A DNA stretch of 64,000 nt from JAUILA01 sp050289805 (GCA_050289805.1 JBNKGL010000005.1:124001-188000), one strand, 5' to 3'. Shown: positions 37,941 through 46,403, counted from the first letter of the stretch. Notes: generated by a model from the sequence alone, not told the origin. Program-made: numbers and translations.

Positions 37941-38597
37941 TTAGCTGTTCGCTTTCTTGTGATCTGCCAGGAATTTTTCAAGACCCTGGTCGGTCAGCGG
38001 ATGATGGAGCAGGCTTGTGATTACATTCAAAGGGCAGGTTACGACATCAGCACCGATTTCAGCACATTGGATCAGGTGCATGGTATGGCGAATACTTGCG
38101 GCCAGCACTTCGGTTCCGAAGCCATAATTCTGATAAATGAGCACGATCTGGGCAATGAGATCAAGTCCGTCAGTACAAATATCATCCAGTCTGCCTATAA
38201 AAGGGGAGACATAGCTTGCGCCTGCTTTAGCTGCCAGCAAAGCCTGGCCCGGTGAGAAAACAAGGGTACAGTTGGTTCGAATACCTTCACTCGTCAGATA
38301 TTTCAGTGCTTTCACCCCATCCTTGATCATAGGTATCTTAACGACAATTTTATCATCAATTTTAGCAAGCTCCAGGCCTTCACGGATCATTCCGTCAAAG
38401 TCGGTGGAAATAACTTCCGCGCTCACATTATTTTCTACAATGTCACAAATGGCTTTGTAATGGGCGATCACATTTTCCTGTCCCTTTATTCCTTCCTTTG
38501 CCATCAGGGAAGGGTTGGTGGTTACTCCATCAAGGACACCCAAATCGTGGGCTTCGCGGATATCATCAAGGTTGGCTGTATCAATAAAGAATTTCAT
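37941..38597 (-). CDS. fsa: Fructose-6-phosphate aldolase / transaldolase-like enzyme
   Basis: This 218-residue TIM-barrel aldolase belongs to the small transaldolase family (TalC/FSA). It begins MKFFIDTANLDDI, has GVTTNPSLMAKEG, the Schiff-base Lys in IVVKIPM, and TLVFSPGQALLAAKAGASYVSP with the phosphate-binding region. Length and motifs do not separate transaldolase from fructose-6-phosphate aldolase. On the minus strand a near-consensus -7 element (TAACTTTA) lies about 20 nt before the ATG. Confidence 0.9.
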   Translation of the reverse strand: MKFFIDTANLDDIREAHDLGVLDGVTTNPSLMAKEGIKGQENVIAHYKAICDIVENNVSAEVISTDFDGMIREGLELAKIDDKIVVKIPMIKDGVKALKYLTSEGIRTNCTLVFSPGQALLAAKAGASYVSPFIGRLDDICTDGLDLIAQIVLIYQNYGFGTEVLAASIRHTMHLIQCAEIGADVVTCPLNVITSLLHHPLTDQGLEKFLADHKKANS

Positions 38598-38667
38598 GTC
38601 GATTAATTTTATTCAGTGATAAAGTTAAGGAATTTGATCAGATATGAATTGCCGGGAAAAGAAAAAA

Positions 38668-38760
38668 GGCAAATCAAGTATCGCACCGCTACAACCGCTT
38701 ACCCTTGCTACCTTCCGGTCCTGGGGGAGTTCAGCAGGAGCTGGTCGTACTGATTTGCCC
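38668..38760 (-). ncRNA. ffs: Signal recognition particle RNA, small bacterial (4.5S) type
   Basis: Read on the minus strand, this ~93-nt RNA starts GGGCAAATCAG and ends CTGATTTGCC-like, closing a terminal helix (38751-38759 with 38668-38676). Its apical part has the conserved SRP54-binding asymmetric loop signature ACCGGAAGGTAGCAAGG. It lacks the Alu domain, so it is the short 4.5S form. The closing helix is followed by a T run, so it serves as its own terminator. Confidence 0.93.
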
Positions 38761-38763
38761 ATG

Positions 38764-38771
38764 CAAAGTTA
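38764..38771 (-). promoter_or_regulatory. -7 promoter element of the SRP RNA gene
   Basis: On the minus strand TAACTTTG ends 4 nt before the inferred RNA 5' end, with TTTTGG as a candidate -33 element about 17 nt upstream. Because the SRP RNA 5' end is fixed by its helix, this calibrates the spacing between the -7 element and the start site used for the other promoters. Confidence 0.7.
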
Positions 38772-38806
38772 CGAACAATTAATGATTCCAAAAATATTGG
38801 CAGATA

Positions 38807-39049
38807 TTATTCCTTTCCGGGCAGGATTCCCTTTAAATAAAGGTTGAATTCAAGGGCTCCTGCCGGCTTGAATTCATCCGCCTCCAGGTCTTCTTCAATT
38901 TCTTCATCAAACTGCAATTTGCGCTTTTCAATGTTTCCATCAGGGAAAATGGTGAGCTCAAGACCTGTGAAATCGATCGGGTTGAGGCGTACCAGAATTA
39001 TGAATTCAGGAAATTCCCTTTTAAAATAGGTGTGCACCACATCTTTCAT
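38807..39049 (-). CDS. Conserved-looking small cytosolic protein, unknown
   Basis: This 80-residue acidic protein has no signal peptide or membrane segment. The first half looks like a compact alpha/beta domain (FPEFIILVRLNPIDFTGLEL) and the second contains an acidic EEIEEDLEADEF stretch. I do not recognise the family. It is 17 nt downstream of the next minus-strand gene and just upstream of the SRP RNA. Codon usage and the tight spacing support it as a real gene. Confidence 0.6.
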   Translation of the reverse strand: MKDVVHTYFKREFPEFIILVRLNPIDFTGLELTIFPDGNIEKRKLQFDEEIEEDLEADEFKPAGALEFNLYLKGILPGKE

Positions 39050-39066
39050 GATGCAAGGTATTATTT

Positions 39067-39543
39067 TTAATATTCAACTGTAACTTTTTTTTCTGAAGGA
39101 ATGAATTCTACCGATGGCTGCTGATCCGCCCATTTCTTTTCAAGCAATGATGCCCATGCATTCAGGTACAGCACAACATGATCCCGCACATTATGTTTAA
39201 GGAAACGCTTGTTGGCAGGAAGTGATCGTAGAACTTCGGTATCACTCAGTTTTTCAAGGTTCTTCAGGTCAATGGTGTCCAGGCCGGCATTCAGCATTTC
39301 AGTGATGAGGTCATCCATTAATAGGCCGCTTGTCGGACAGTAATCATTTAGCTGTTCATTCCAGTCGCCATATTTTTCCATTGCGCGCTGATGTATTTCC
39401 GAAGGTTTCAGACGCGTGAGCTCCTGTGCCAGGTGACCGCAATTGCAGCTCCCCATATGACCCCACTGGTATTGCGCGCTTTTTTCAAGTTTGGAAGCCG
39501 TTGCCCTGAGAGCCTGAATAAGAGTGGGAGTAGGTTTTGCCAT
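39067..39543 (-). CDS. Conserved protein of unknown function with an NCGHLAQ motif
   Basis: This 158-residue cytosolic protein is mostly helical. Its N-terminal part carries YQWGHMGSCNCGHLAQELT, where two Cys and two His are close enough to bind a metal, and Cys also occurs in DYCPTSGLLMDD. I remember similar proteins in Bacteroidota but no assigned function. The ATG at 39543 is chosen; the ATG-like start further up adds only MVNKIKS. It is co-directional with the 80-residue gene. Confidence 0.68.
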   Translation of the reverse strand: MAKPTPTLIQALRATASKLEKSAQYQWGHMGSCNCGHLAQELTRLKPSEIHQRAMEKYGDWNEQLNDYCPTSGLLMDDLITEMLNAGLDTIDLKNLEKLSDTEVLRSLPANKRFLKHNVRDHVVLYLNAWASLLEKKWADQQPSVEFIPSEKKVTVEY

Positions 39544-39663
39544 GCTTTTTATTTTGTTAACCAATTGAAACCCTAAATGGTTTTATACAGGTTTCATTTA
39601 GCCGATTTGCGTCAAAAAATGACATTTTGTAAACTTGTATTATCATCAAAATTACAAATAATC

Positions 39664-39801
39664 ATGGGAAAAGGAGATATTAAAACGAAGCGAGGAAAAA
39701 TAGCGAAAGGTACGTTTGGGGTCTCTCGTCCTCGCACTTCAGCCAAAGTTGAGACCAAAGAAGAAGCGCCAAAGAAGAAAAAAGCGAAAGCAAAGAAATA
39801 A
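39664..39801 (+). CDS. Ribosomal protein bTHX
   Basis: This is a 45-residue, very basic protein: MGKGDIKTKRGKIAKGTFG is the conserved bTHX start, followed by SRPR and a Lys/Ala-rich tail ending KKKKAKAKK. bTHX sits at the top of the 30S head in some bacteria. The ATG at 39664 is certain from the family; the frame remains open for 29 codons upstream, but these do not belong to the protein. Confidence 0.9.
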   Translation: MGKGDIKTKRGKIAKGTFGVSRPRTSAKVETKEEAPKKKKAKAKK

Positions 39802-39816
39802 AAAAGCAAGACTGTA

Positions 39817-39847
39817 CTTGAATTTTTAATTTTCTTTAATAGATTTG
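39817..39847 (+). promoter_or_regulatory. trp operon promoter
   Basis: CTTG at 39817-39820 and TAGATTTG at 39840-39847, separated by 19 nt, give a full Bacteroidota -33/-7 promoter. With the spacing seen at the SRP RNA, transcription starts near 39851, about 5 nt before the leader ATG. Confidence 0.8.
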
Positions 39848-39855
39848 GTCGCTCA

Positions 39856-39915
39856 ATGAAGAAAATAATGTTCAATATCGCATGGTACTGGTTTACTCCC
39901 CTGATCGGGAAGTGA
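39856..39915 (+). CDS. trpL: trp leader peptide
   Basis: A 19-codon ORF (MKKIMFNIAWYWFTPLIGK, stop TGA) lies between the trp promoter and an intrinsic terminator upstream of trpE. Trp codons 10 and 12 (39883-39885 and 39889-39891) flank a Tyr codon, so a ribosome short of charged tRNA-Trp would stall there. Because its 5' UTR is only about 5 nt, translation must start almost at the RNA end. The peptide itself probably has no function apart from sensing. Confidence 0.85.
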   Translation: MKKIMFNIAWYWFTPLIGK

Positions 39916-39962
39916 ATGGCACCATATTGATTGAATTCAAATAACCAAGGCCCGCTGTTCAC
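39912..39962 (+). promoter_or_regulatory. trp antiterminator pairing
   Basis: GTGAATGGC (39912-39920), which spans the leader stop codon, can pair over nine bases (two G-U) with GCTGTTCAC (39954-39962), which includes the 5' arm of the terminator. A ribosome at the stop codon would block this; one stalled on the Trp codons would leave it free. A short alternative hairpin, ATGGT 39882-39886 with ACCAT 39921-39925, overlaps the first Trp codon. Confidence 0.7.
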
Positions 39963-39981
39963 CAACAGCGGGCTTTTTTTT
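39950..39981 (+). terminator. trp attenuator terminator
   Basis: A perfect 10-bp GC-rich stem (39950-39959 with 39964-39973, loop CACC) is followed by eight T. It stands between the leader peptide and trpE, ending 5 nt before the trpE ATG, so readthrough is needed to express the operon. Confidence 0.9.
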
Positions 39982-39986
39982 ATCAA

Positions 39987-41390
39987 ATGGATAAAGTAAC
40001 ATTTAGAACAACCGAAAGAAAATTACTGGCAGATACCATCACTCCGGTGAGTATCTACCTGCGCCTGCGCGATAAGTTTGAAGGGGCCATTCTGCTGGAA
40101 AGTTCAGATTACCACGGAAATGAGAACAGTTTTTCATATATCTGTTGTAATCCTGTAGCCTCATTTGAGGTTTCCGGAAATACAACGAGCATTTCCATGC
40201 CCCGATACCAGGAAAAGTTTGAAACAAAGCCCGGTGAACTCCTGAATTTATGGGATGAATTTAAAAATAGTTTTACCTCATCTCCGGGTCCGCACAAATT
40301 TGTAACCAACGGGCTATTTGGGTACATGGCCTATGATGCCGTCCGCTTTTTCGAAGATGTTGAAATTAAAAACCTTCAGTCGGATATTCCCGATATGATC
40401 TATCGTGTGTACCGGAATGTGTTGGTGATCGACCATTTTAAAAATGAAATGTACATGTTTGATCACCAGGTGAATGGTTCAGAGGAACCATCAAACCTGG
40501 ATCAGCTCGAAACCGTGATCCGGGCTAACATTGATCCTGAATATCGCTTCCATATCGTTGGAGAAGAAACAAGCAACCTCACCGACGAAGAGTTTCTTGC
40601 GATTACGAATAAGGGAATCGAACATTGCCTGCGAGGAGATGTATTCCAGATTGTGCTTTCCCGGCGTTTTTCCACCGCCTTTAAGGGAGATGAATTCAAT
40701 GTTTACAGGGCACTGAGGTCGGTAAACCCTTCACCTTACCTGTTTTATTTTGATTACGGAAATTTCAAAATTTTCGGATCATCTCCTGAGTCGCAAATTG
40801 TGATCAAGGATGGCAAAGCAAGTATCTGGCCTATCGCAGGGACTTTCAGAAGAACCGGCAATGATCTTGCGGATGCAGAGCTTGCACGCTCACTCAGTGA
40901 AGATGTAAAGGAAAATGCCGAGCATGTCATGCTGGTAGACCTGGCCAGAAATGATCTCAGCAGAAATGCCGAAGAGGTTCAGGTTGATGTATTCAAGGAG
41001 GTGCAATATTATTCCCATGTGATTCACCTCGTTTCCAAGGTATCCGGTGTTTTGGATAAAGACATTTCACCCTTACAACTGGTGGCAGACACCTTTCCGG
41101 CAGGAACTCTTTCCGGCGCCCCCAAGCATATGGCGATGCAGCTAATCGATAAATACGAAAATACGAGCAGGAATTATTACGGTGGTGCAATAGGGTTTCT
41201 TGGGTTTAACGGCGACTTTAACCATGCCATTATTATACGTTCGTTTCTGAGCCACGCCAATAATCTGCATTACCAGGCAGGCGCAGGAATTGTAGCGAAA
41301 TCAGTACCCCGGAATGAACTAAATGAAGTTGGTAATAAACTGGCCGCCTTGCGAAGTGCGCTTACACTGGCCGTAGATCTGAATAGCTGA
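39987..41390 (+). CDS. trpE: Anthranilate synthase component I
   Basis: TrpE makes anthranilate from chorismate with ammonia supplied by TrpG. The 467-residue protein has the chorismate-binding domain: FQIVLSRRFST, PYLFYFDYGNFKIFGSSPE, PIAGTFRRTG, and the C-terminal VDLARNDLSR, FPAGTLSGAPK and YYGGAIGFLGF. It is the first gene behind the attenuator and shares one base with trpG (TGATG), so synthesis of the two subunits is coupled. Confidence 0.95.
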   Translation: MDKVTFRTTERKLLADTITPVSIYLRLRDKFEGAILLESSDYHGNENSFSYICCNPVASFEVSGNTTSISMPRYQEKFETKPGELLNLWDEFKNSFTSSPGPHKFVTNGLFGYMAYDAVRFFEDVEIKNLQSDIPDMIYRVYRNVLVIDHFKNEMYMFDHQVNGSEEPSNLDQLETVIRANIDPEYRFHIVGEETSNLTDEEFLAITNKGIEHCLRGDVFQIVLSRRFSTAFKGDEFNVYRALRSVNPSPYLFYFDYGNFKIFGSSPESQIVIKDGKASIWPIAGTFRRTGNDLADAELARSLSEDVKENAEHVMLVDLARNDLSRNAEEVQVDVFKEVQYYSHVIHLVSKVSGVLDKDISPLQLVADTFPAGTLSGAPKHMAMQLIDKYENTSRNYYGGAIGFLGFNGDFNHAIIIRSFLSHANNLHYQAGAGIVAKSVPRNELNEVGNKLAALRSALTLAVDLNS

Positions 41391-41962
41391 TGAAGATTCT
41401 GGTTATAGATAATTATGATTCATTCACCTATAATCTGGTGCACATCATACGTTACCTGGGATATGGTAAAGTCATGAATATTTTCAGGAATGACCAGATC
41501 AGGATTGAGGATGTGAATGGTTATGATAAGATACTCTTTTCCCCGGGCCCCGGGATACCCGACGAAGCCGGGATCATGAAGGATGTGATTAAAGAGTATG
41601 CGGCAAGAAAAAGCATGTTTGGCGTTTGCCTGGGCCATCAGGCAATAGGTGAGGTATTCGGAGGGTCCTTATTTAATATGACCGAAGTGCGGCATGGTGT
41701 AACTACGAACATCAGGGTCACGGATCCTGGTGAAGTGTTGTTCAGGAATCTTCCTGAAAACTTTACCGCCTGTTTGTATCATTCCTGGGCAGTGGTTCCG
41801 GAAAGCATACCGGCAGATCTTTATGTTACCGCACAGGATGAGATCGGTACGGTAATGGGTCTGGCACATCGTAATTATGATATCCGGGGGGTTCAGTTTC
41901 ATCCGGAATCAATCCTCACCGAGGGCGGTATTCAAATGGTTGAGAACTGGTTAAATGACTAA
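41390..41962 (+). CDS. trpG: Anthranilate synthase component II (glutamine amidotransferase)
   Basis: This 190-residue class I glutamine amidotransferase gives ammonia to TrpE. The nucleophile Cys is in FGVCLGHQAIGE, the oxyanion motif is SPGPGIPDEAG, and the His-Glu pair is in GVQFHPESILTE. Start and trpE stop share one base. In many bacteria the same protein also serves PabB; here the trp operon context makes TrpG the direct reading. Confidence 0.95.
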   Translation: MKILVIDNYDSFTYNLVHIIRYLGYGKVMNIFRNDQIRIEDVNGYDKILFSPGPGIPDEAGIMKDVIKEYAARKSMFGVCLGHQAIGEVFGGSLFNMTEVRHGVTTNIRVTDPGEVLFRNLPENFTACLYHSWAVVPESIPADLYVTAQDEIGTVMGLAHRNYDIRGVQFHPESILTEGGIQMVENWLND

Positions 41963-41964
41963 AA

Positions 41965-42975
41965 ATGAAGGAAATAATAAATAAGCTCATTGAACATAAA
42001 TCTCTCGACAAGGAAACAGCTAAGGATGTCCTCACAAAATTGGCACAAGGTGAATATAATAATTCGCAGGTGGCGGCTTTCCTGACTGTTTATATGATGC
42101 GGAGCATCCGTGTTGAAGAGCTCGAAGGTTTTCGGGATGCCATGCTGGATCTGTGCCTGGCCCTGGATTTATCGGAATATAACCCGATCGATCTTTGCGG
42201 AACAGGTGGTGACGGTAAAAATACATTCAATATAAGTACGCTCTCATCGTTCGTGGTGGCCGGCGCAGGTCAACCCGTTGCAAAACATGGAAATAGCGGG
42301 GTATCGTCGGTTTGCGGATCCTCCAACCTGCTGCAGTATTTTGGATATGAATTTACCAATGACAGCGACCTCTTACGGAAAAGCATTGATGAAGCCAATA
42401 TCTGTTTTCTCCATGCGCCGCTGTTCCACCCGGCCATGAAAAATGTAGCACCTATCCGACGTGACCTTGGGGTGAAAACCTTTTTTAACATGCTGGGTCC
42501 CATGGTAAACCCGGCCTTTCCGAAATTACAGCTTGTGGGCGTGTTTAGTCTTGAGCTGGCACGCTTGTACGGATATTTATATCAGAATACTGATAAGGCG
42601 TTCGTCGTGCTCCACACGTTGGATGGATATGATGAAATTAGCCTCACGGGAGCATTTAAAATGATCACCAACCAGGGTGAGAGGCTGGTTAGCCCTGAAG
42701 ACCTTGGCTTGTCAACAGTATCGCCTTCCGAGATTAGCGGAGGTGACACTATAGAGGAAAGCGCAAAAATATTCGAGGAGATTCTTCGTGGCAGGGGATC
42801 CAGGGCTCAAAATGATGTGATCGCCGCGAATGCGGGGATGGCCCTTTACTGCGCGTCACAGTCAGGATCGCTCTCTGATTCCGTAGAACTGGCAAGGGAA
42901 AGCCTGCTTTCAGGAAAGGCGCTGGAATCTTTTAAAAAATTGATCAACAAACCAATAAGTACAATAACTATATAA
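41965..42975 (+). CDS. trpD: Anthranilate phosphoribosyltransferase
   Basis: TrpD joins anthranilate to PRPP. The 336-residue protein shows the glycine-rich PRPP site DLCGTGGDGKNTFNIST, then AKHGNSGVSSVCGSSNLL and RRDLGVKTFFNMLGPMVNP. Length is typical for the family. It starts 2 nt after trpG. Confidence 0.96.
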   Translation: MKEIINKLIEHKSLDKETAKDVLTKLAQGEYNNSQVAAFLTVYMMRSIRVEELEGFRDAMLDLCLALDLSEYNPIDLCGTGGDGKNTFNISTLSSFVVAGAGQPVAKHGNSGVSSVCGSSNLLQYFGYEFTNDSDLLRKSIDEANICFLHAPLFHPAMKNVAPIRRDLGVKTFFNMLGPMVNPAFPKLQLVGVFSLELARLYGYLYQNTDKAFVVLHTLDGYDEISLTGAFKMITNQGERLVSPEDLGLSTVSPSEISGGDTIEESAKIFEEILRGRGSRAQNDVIAANAGMALYCASQSGSLSDSVELARESLLSGKALESFKKLINKPISTITI

Positions 42976-42977
42976 TT

Positions 42978-43793
42978 ATGAGTGTGTTAGAAGAAATACT
43001 CGCGAAGAAAAAGGCAGAAGTGCAGGAACGGAAAGCTTTGTATTCACAGAAATTACTGGAGCAAAGCATATTCTTTGAAAACCGGATCGTTTCACTGAAG
43101 AAATACCTGCTTCGCGATGACAAGTCGGGAATCATTGCTGAGATCAAGCGTAAAAGTCCGTCGAAAGGGATTATAAATCCGAATGTTTCCATCGAGCGGA
43201 TCTCCATAGGATATATGCAGGCCGGCGCTTCTGCACTGTCTGTGCTTACCGATCAGACCTTTTTTGGTGGAAGTAATGAAGACCTGAAGACCGCCAGGAA
43301 ATTTAATTTCTGCCCGATTCTTCGGAAAGATTTTATTATTGATGAGTATCAGATCGTTGAAGCCAAGGCGATCGGTGCAGATGCGATTTTACTCATTGCC
43401 GCAGCACTGTCTGCCCAGGAAATGAAAAAGCTCGCATCTTTCGCCAAATCTCTCGGGTTGGAAACTCTTATGGAGGTTCATAACCAGGAAGAGCTGGATA
43501 AAGGGCTGAATGAAGACATTGACCTGGTTGGAGTAAATAACAGGGACCTTGCCACATTTGAGGTTTCCCTTGATACTTCTTTTGACCTGGTTTCCCGGAT
43601 TCCGAATTCATTCATTAAAGTTTCTGAAAGCGGGATATCTACACCTGCGGAAATAGTCCAATTGAAAGAAGCCGGGTTCGATGGATTTTTGATCGGTCAG
43701 AATTTTATGGAACACAGCAGGCCGGAACGGGCTTGTGCTGAATTTATTGAAGAACTGAGTAGTCTGGATCAGCGGGCGTATGCCAAACAATAG
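42978..43793 (+). CDS. trpC: Indole-3-glycerol-phosphate synthase
   Basis: TrpC closes the indole ring. The 271-residue TIM barrel has the N-terminal helix with ILAKKKAEVQERK, then IIAEIKRKSPSKG with the catalytic Lys, SVLTDQTFFGG, ILRKDFIIDEYQI, GVNNRDLATFEV and a C-terminal VSESGI. It is separate from TrpF here, although the genes overlap by 14 bases. Confidence 0.96.
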   Translation: MSVLEEILAKKKAEVQERKALYSQKLLEQSIFFENRIVSLKKYLLRDDKSGIIAEIKRKSPSKGIINPNVSIERISIGYMQAGASALSVLTDQTFFGGSNEDLKTARKFNFCPILRKDFIIDEYQIVEAKAIGADAILLIAAALSAQEMKKLASFAKSLGLETLMEVHNQEELDKGLNEDIDLVGVNNRDLATFEVSLDTSFDLVSRIPNSFIKVSESGISTPAEIVQLKEAGFDGFLIGQNFMEHSRPERACAEFIEELSSLDQRAYAKQ

Positions 43794-44418
43794 CGGACTA
43801 TACTGGAAGGTGTGCGGTATGAAGGATGCCGGAAATGTGAGGGATGTTGCTCAGTTACAGCCTGATTTCATGGGTTTTATTTTCTATGAAAAGTCCCCCA
43901 GGTATATGGCAGCTGTGTTATTGCCGGAACACCTCGATGTATTAGACCGTCAGACGAAGCGGGTGGGCGTATTTGTTGACCCAGCGTTGGCGGAAGTTGA
44001 AAAATATTCTGCCGCGTATTCACTGGATCTTATCCAGCTTCACGGCAATGAGTCTGTTGATTTCATTGAGAAGCTGAATGGCTCAGGATACAAAATTATA
44101 AAAGTGGTATCCGGGAATAAGCCACTTGACGTCAAGTATATGAAGCAAATTGAGCCGTTGATTGAATTCTGGCTGCTCGATACGCGTACCGAGGTACCGG
44201 GTGGTACGGGGAAGGTATTTGACCGGAAGGTCCTTGATACATTTGAGTTTGAGAAACCGGTAATATTAAGCGGGGGACTTGACCCGGACGAAGTAAATAA
44301 AATCCGGAAGGAAGGGCATTCGGCGGTTGTCGGGATTGATGTAAACAGCAAAATGGAGGATGCCCCGGGAATGAAGAATTTGGAAAAACTAAATAAACTT
44401 ATCGCATGTCTGAATTGA
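43780..44418 (+). CDS. trpF: Phosphoribosylanthranilate isomerase
   Basis: TrpF isomerises phosphoribosylanthranilate. The 212-residue barrel starts with the KVCGMKDAGNV strand that carries the catalytic Cys, followed by FIFYEKSPRY, VGVFVDP, LIQLHGNES, the catalytic Asp in LLDTRTEVPGGTGK and LSGGLDPDEV near the end. It overlaps trpC by 14 bases and trpB by 13. Confidence 0.95.
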   Translation: MPNNSGLYWKVCGMKDAGNVRDVAQLQPDFMGFIFYEKSPRYMAAVLLPEHLDVLDRQTKRVGVFVDPALAEVEKYSAAYSLDLIQLHGNESVDFIEKLNGSGYKIIKVVSGNKPLDVKYMKQIEPLIEFWLLDTRTEVPGGTGKVFDRKVLDTFEFEKPVILSGGLDPDEVNKIRKEGHSAVVGIDVNSKMEDAPGMKNLEKLNKLIACLN

Positions 44419-45596
44419 AATACCAGGTGAATGAAAAGGGATATTACGGGGAGTTTGGTGGTGCCTATATTCCTGAGATGTTATATCCAAATATTGATGA
44501 ATTGCGGTCTGAATATCTGCAGATCATTAAAGATCCCGGATTCAGAAGTGAATTTGACCAGTTGCTGAAGGATTACGTGGGCAGGCCCACTCCACTTTAC
44601 GAGGCAAAGAGACTTTCCGCGAAATACGGTGCCCGTATATTTCTGAAACGTGAGGATTTGTGTCATACGGGTGCGCACAAAGTGAATAATACGATTGGGC
44701 AGATTTTGCTGGCCCGGCGTCTTGGTAAGGAAAAGATCATTGCGGAAACCGGTGCCGGTCAGCATGGTGTTGCAACGGCTACGGTATGCGCCCTGATGGG
44801 CATGGAGTGTATCGTATACATGGGAAAGATCGATATGGAGCGGCAGCGTCCTAATGTGGAACGTATGAAAATTCTGGGCGCAGAAGTTATTCCGGCCACT
44901 AGTGGAAGTCAGACACTCAAAGATGCTACCAATGAAGCGATGCGGCACTGGATCAATAATCCTGCAGATACGCATTATATTATTGGGTCTGTAGTAGGCC
45001 CCCATCCCTATCCAGATATGGTGGCGCGTTTTCAATCCGTTATCAGCGAAGAGATCAGGGTTCAGCTTGACGAGAAGACCGGACGACAGAATCCTGATTA
45101 TATCATCGCATGCGTTGGAGGAGGCAGTAATGCCGCCGGTGCATTTTATCACTATTTAGACGAAGAAGATGTACAGCTCGTTGCGGTCGAGGCATCGGGA
45201 ATGGGGGTAAACTCAGGAAAATCGGCCGCCACCACCAAGCTGGGGAGATCAGGTGTCCTGCATGGCAGCAAGACGCTTCTTATGCAGACCGAGGACGGAC
45301 AGGTGATTGAGCCATATTCCATTTCTGCCGGCCTGGATTATCCCGGTATCGGACCGATGCATGCCAACCTGTTCGCGAGTGGTCGGGGAATTTTTCTCGA
45401 TGTTACCGATGAAGCCGCTATGCAGGCGGGTGTGGAACTAAGCCGCCTGGAAGGGATCATTCCAGCCATTGAGACTGCACATGCCCTGGCCGTCTTCGAC
45501 AGGCTGCCATTGAAAAAGGAAGATGTGGTAGTAGTCAACTTATCGGGCAGGGGTGACAAGGACCTCGATACCTATATAAAATGGGGGAAGTATTAA
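44406..45596 (+). CDS. trpB: Tryptophan synthase beta chain
   Basis: TrpB condenses indole with serine using PLP. The 396-residue protein has GEFGGAYIPEML, GRPTPLYEAKRLS, the PLP Lys in REDLCHTGAHKVNN, GAGQHGVATA, and the phosphate-binding CVGGGSNAAG. LDYPGIGP closes the COMM region. It is the standard TrpB1 form that works with TrpA, encoded 1 nt downstream. Confidence 0.97.
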   Translation: MSELKYQVNEKGYYGEFGGAYIPEMLYPNIDELRSEYLQIIKDPGFRSEFDQLLKDYVGRPTPLYEAKRLSAKYGARIFLKREDLCHTGAHKVNNTIGQILLARRLGKEKIIAETGAGQHGVATATVCALMGMECIVYMGKIDMERQRPNVERMKILGAEVIPATSGSQTLKDATNEAMRHWINNPADTHYIIGSVVGPHPYPDMVARFQSVISEEIRVQLDEKTGRQNPDYIIACVGGGSNAAGAFYHYLDEEDVQLVAVEASGMGVNSGKSAATTKLGRSGVLHGSKTLLMQTEDGQVIEPYSISAGLDYPGIGPMHANLFASGRGIFLDVTDEAAMQAGVELSRLEGIIPAIETAHALAVFDRLPLKKEDVVVVNLSGRGDKDLDTYIKWGKY

Positions 45597-45597
45597 A

Positions 45598-46401
45598 ATG
45601 AATACAATGACCAAAACAGAAGTTAACAGAATAAGCCAGCTGTTCAGCAGTAACGAAGGCCCGTTGCTGTCAGTGTATTTTACTGCCGGGTTTCCCGCGA
45701 AGGATGATACCTTGAAAATTGCTGAATGGCTTGAAAGTGGTGGTGCGGATATCATTGAAATTGGCATGCCTTTTTCAGACCCCATTGCTGACGGGCCAAC
45801 GATCCAGGAGAGCAATACGGCTGCCCTGAAGAATGGAATGACCATTGCGCTACTGTTTGATCAGCTGAAGACACTCAGGCAGAAGGTTCAGATCCCGGTA
45901 ATCCTTATGGGTTATATCAATCCTGTTTTGCAATTTGGAATTGACGCCTTCTGCGATAAATGCCTGGAAACAGGCATTGACGGACTGATTTTGCCCGATT
46001 TGCCCATGGCTGAATACCTTGATCATTACAAAGACCGCTTTGAGCAGGCCGGATTGAAAAATATATTTCTGATCACACCCCAAACAGGGGAGGCGAGAAT
46101 CCATGAAATAGATTCACATACTGATGGTTTTATCTATATGGTCTCAAGTGCCAGCACGACCGGAGCAAAGAGCGCCATTGGTGATGAGCAAATCGCCTAT
46201 TTTAAAAGAATTAAAGATATGGGACTCCGAAACCCGACTCTGGTCGGATTCGGAATATCGAATCATGAGACATTCACTGTAGCCAGCCGCTACAGCCAGG
46301 GTGCAATTATTGGCAGTGCCTTCATCAAGATGTTAAGGTCTGAAGGGGCAAATGAAGCATCGGTAAAAGAATTTGTAAAAAGTATTAAAAACTCCAACTA
46401 A
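45598..46401 (+). CDS. trpA: Tryptophan synthase alpha chain
   Basis: TrpA splits indole-3-glycerol phosphate and channels indole to TrpB. The 267-residue barrel has YFTAGFPAKDDTL, the catalytic Glu in IEIGMPFSDPIADGP, ILMGYINPVLQFG, the catalytic Asp in LILPDLPMAEY and a VGFGISNHE segment near the end. ATGs occur at 45598 and 45607; either gives a complete enzyme. Confidence 0.96.
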   Translation: MNTMTKTEVNRISQLFSSNEGPLLSVYFTAGFPAKDDTLKIAEWLESGGADIIEIGMPFSDPIADGPTIQESNTAALKNGMTIALLFDQLKTLRQKVQIPVILMGYINPVLQFGIDAFCDKCLETGIDGLILPDLPMAEYLDHYKDRFEQAGLKNIFLITPQTGEARIHEIDSHTDGFIYMVSSASTTGAKSAIGDEQIAYFKRIKDMGLRNPTLVGFGISNHETFTVASRYSQGAIIGSAFIKMLRSEGANEASVKEFVKSIKNSN

Positions 46402-46403
46402 AT

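Noticed and set aside
39577..39663. 29-codon extension of the bTHX frame
   Set aside because: The conserved protein starts at MGKGDIK; the upstream codons match nothing in the family.
44481..45152. Minus-strand frame (223 codons) opposite trpB, and a similar one at 46617-47192 opposite aroF
   Set aside because: Both are shadows of highly conserved enzymes and have no start context or recognisable domain.
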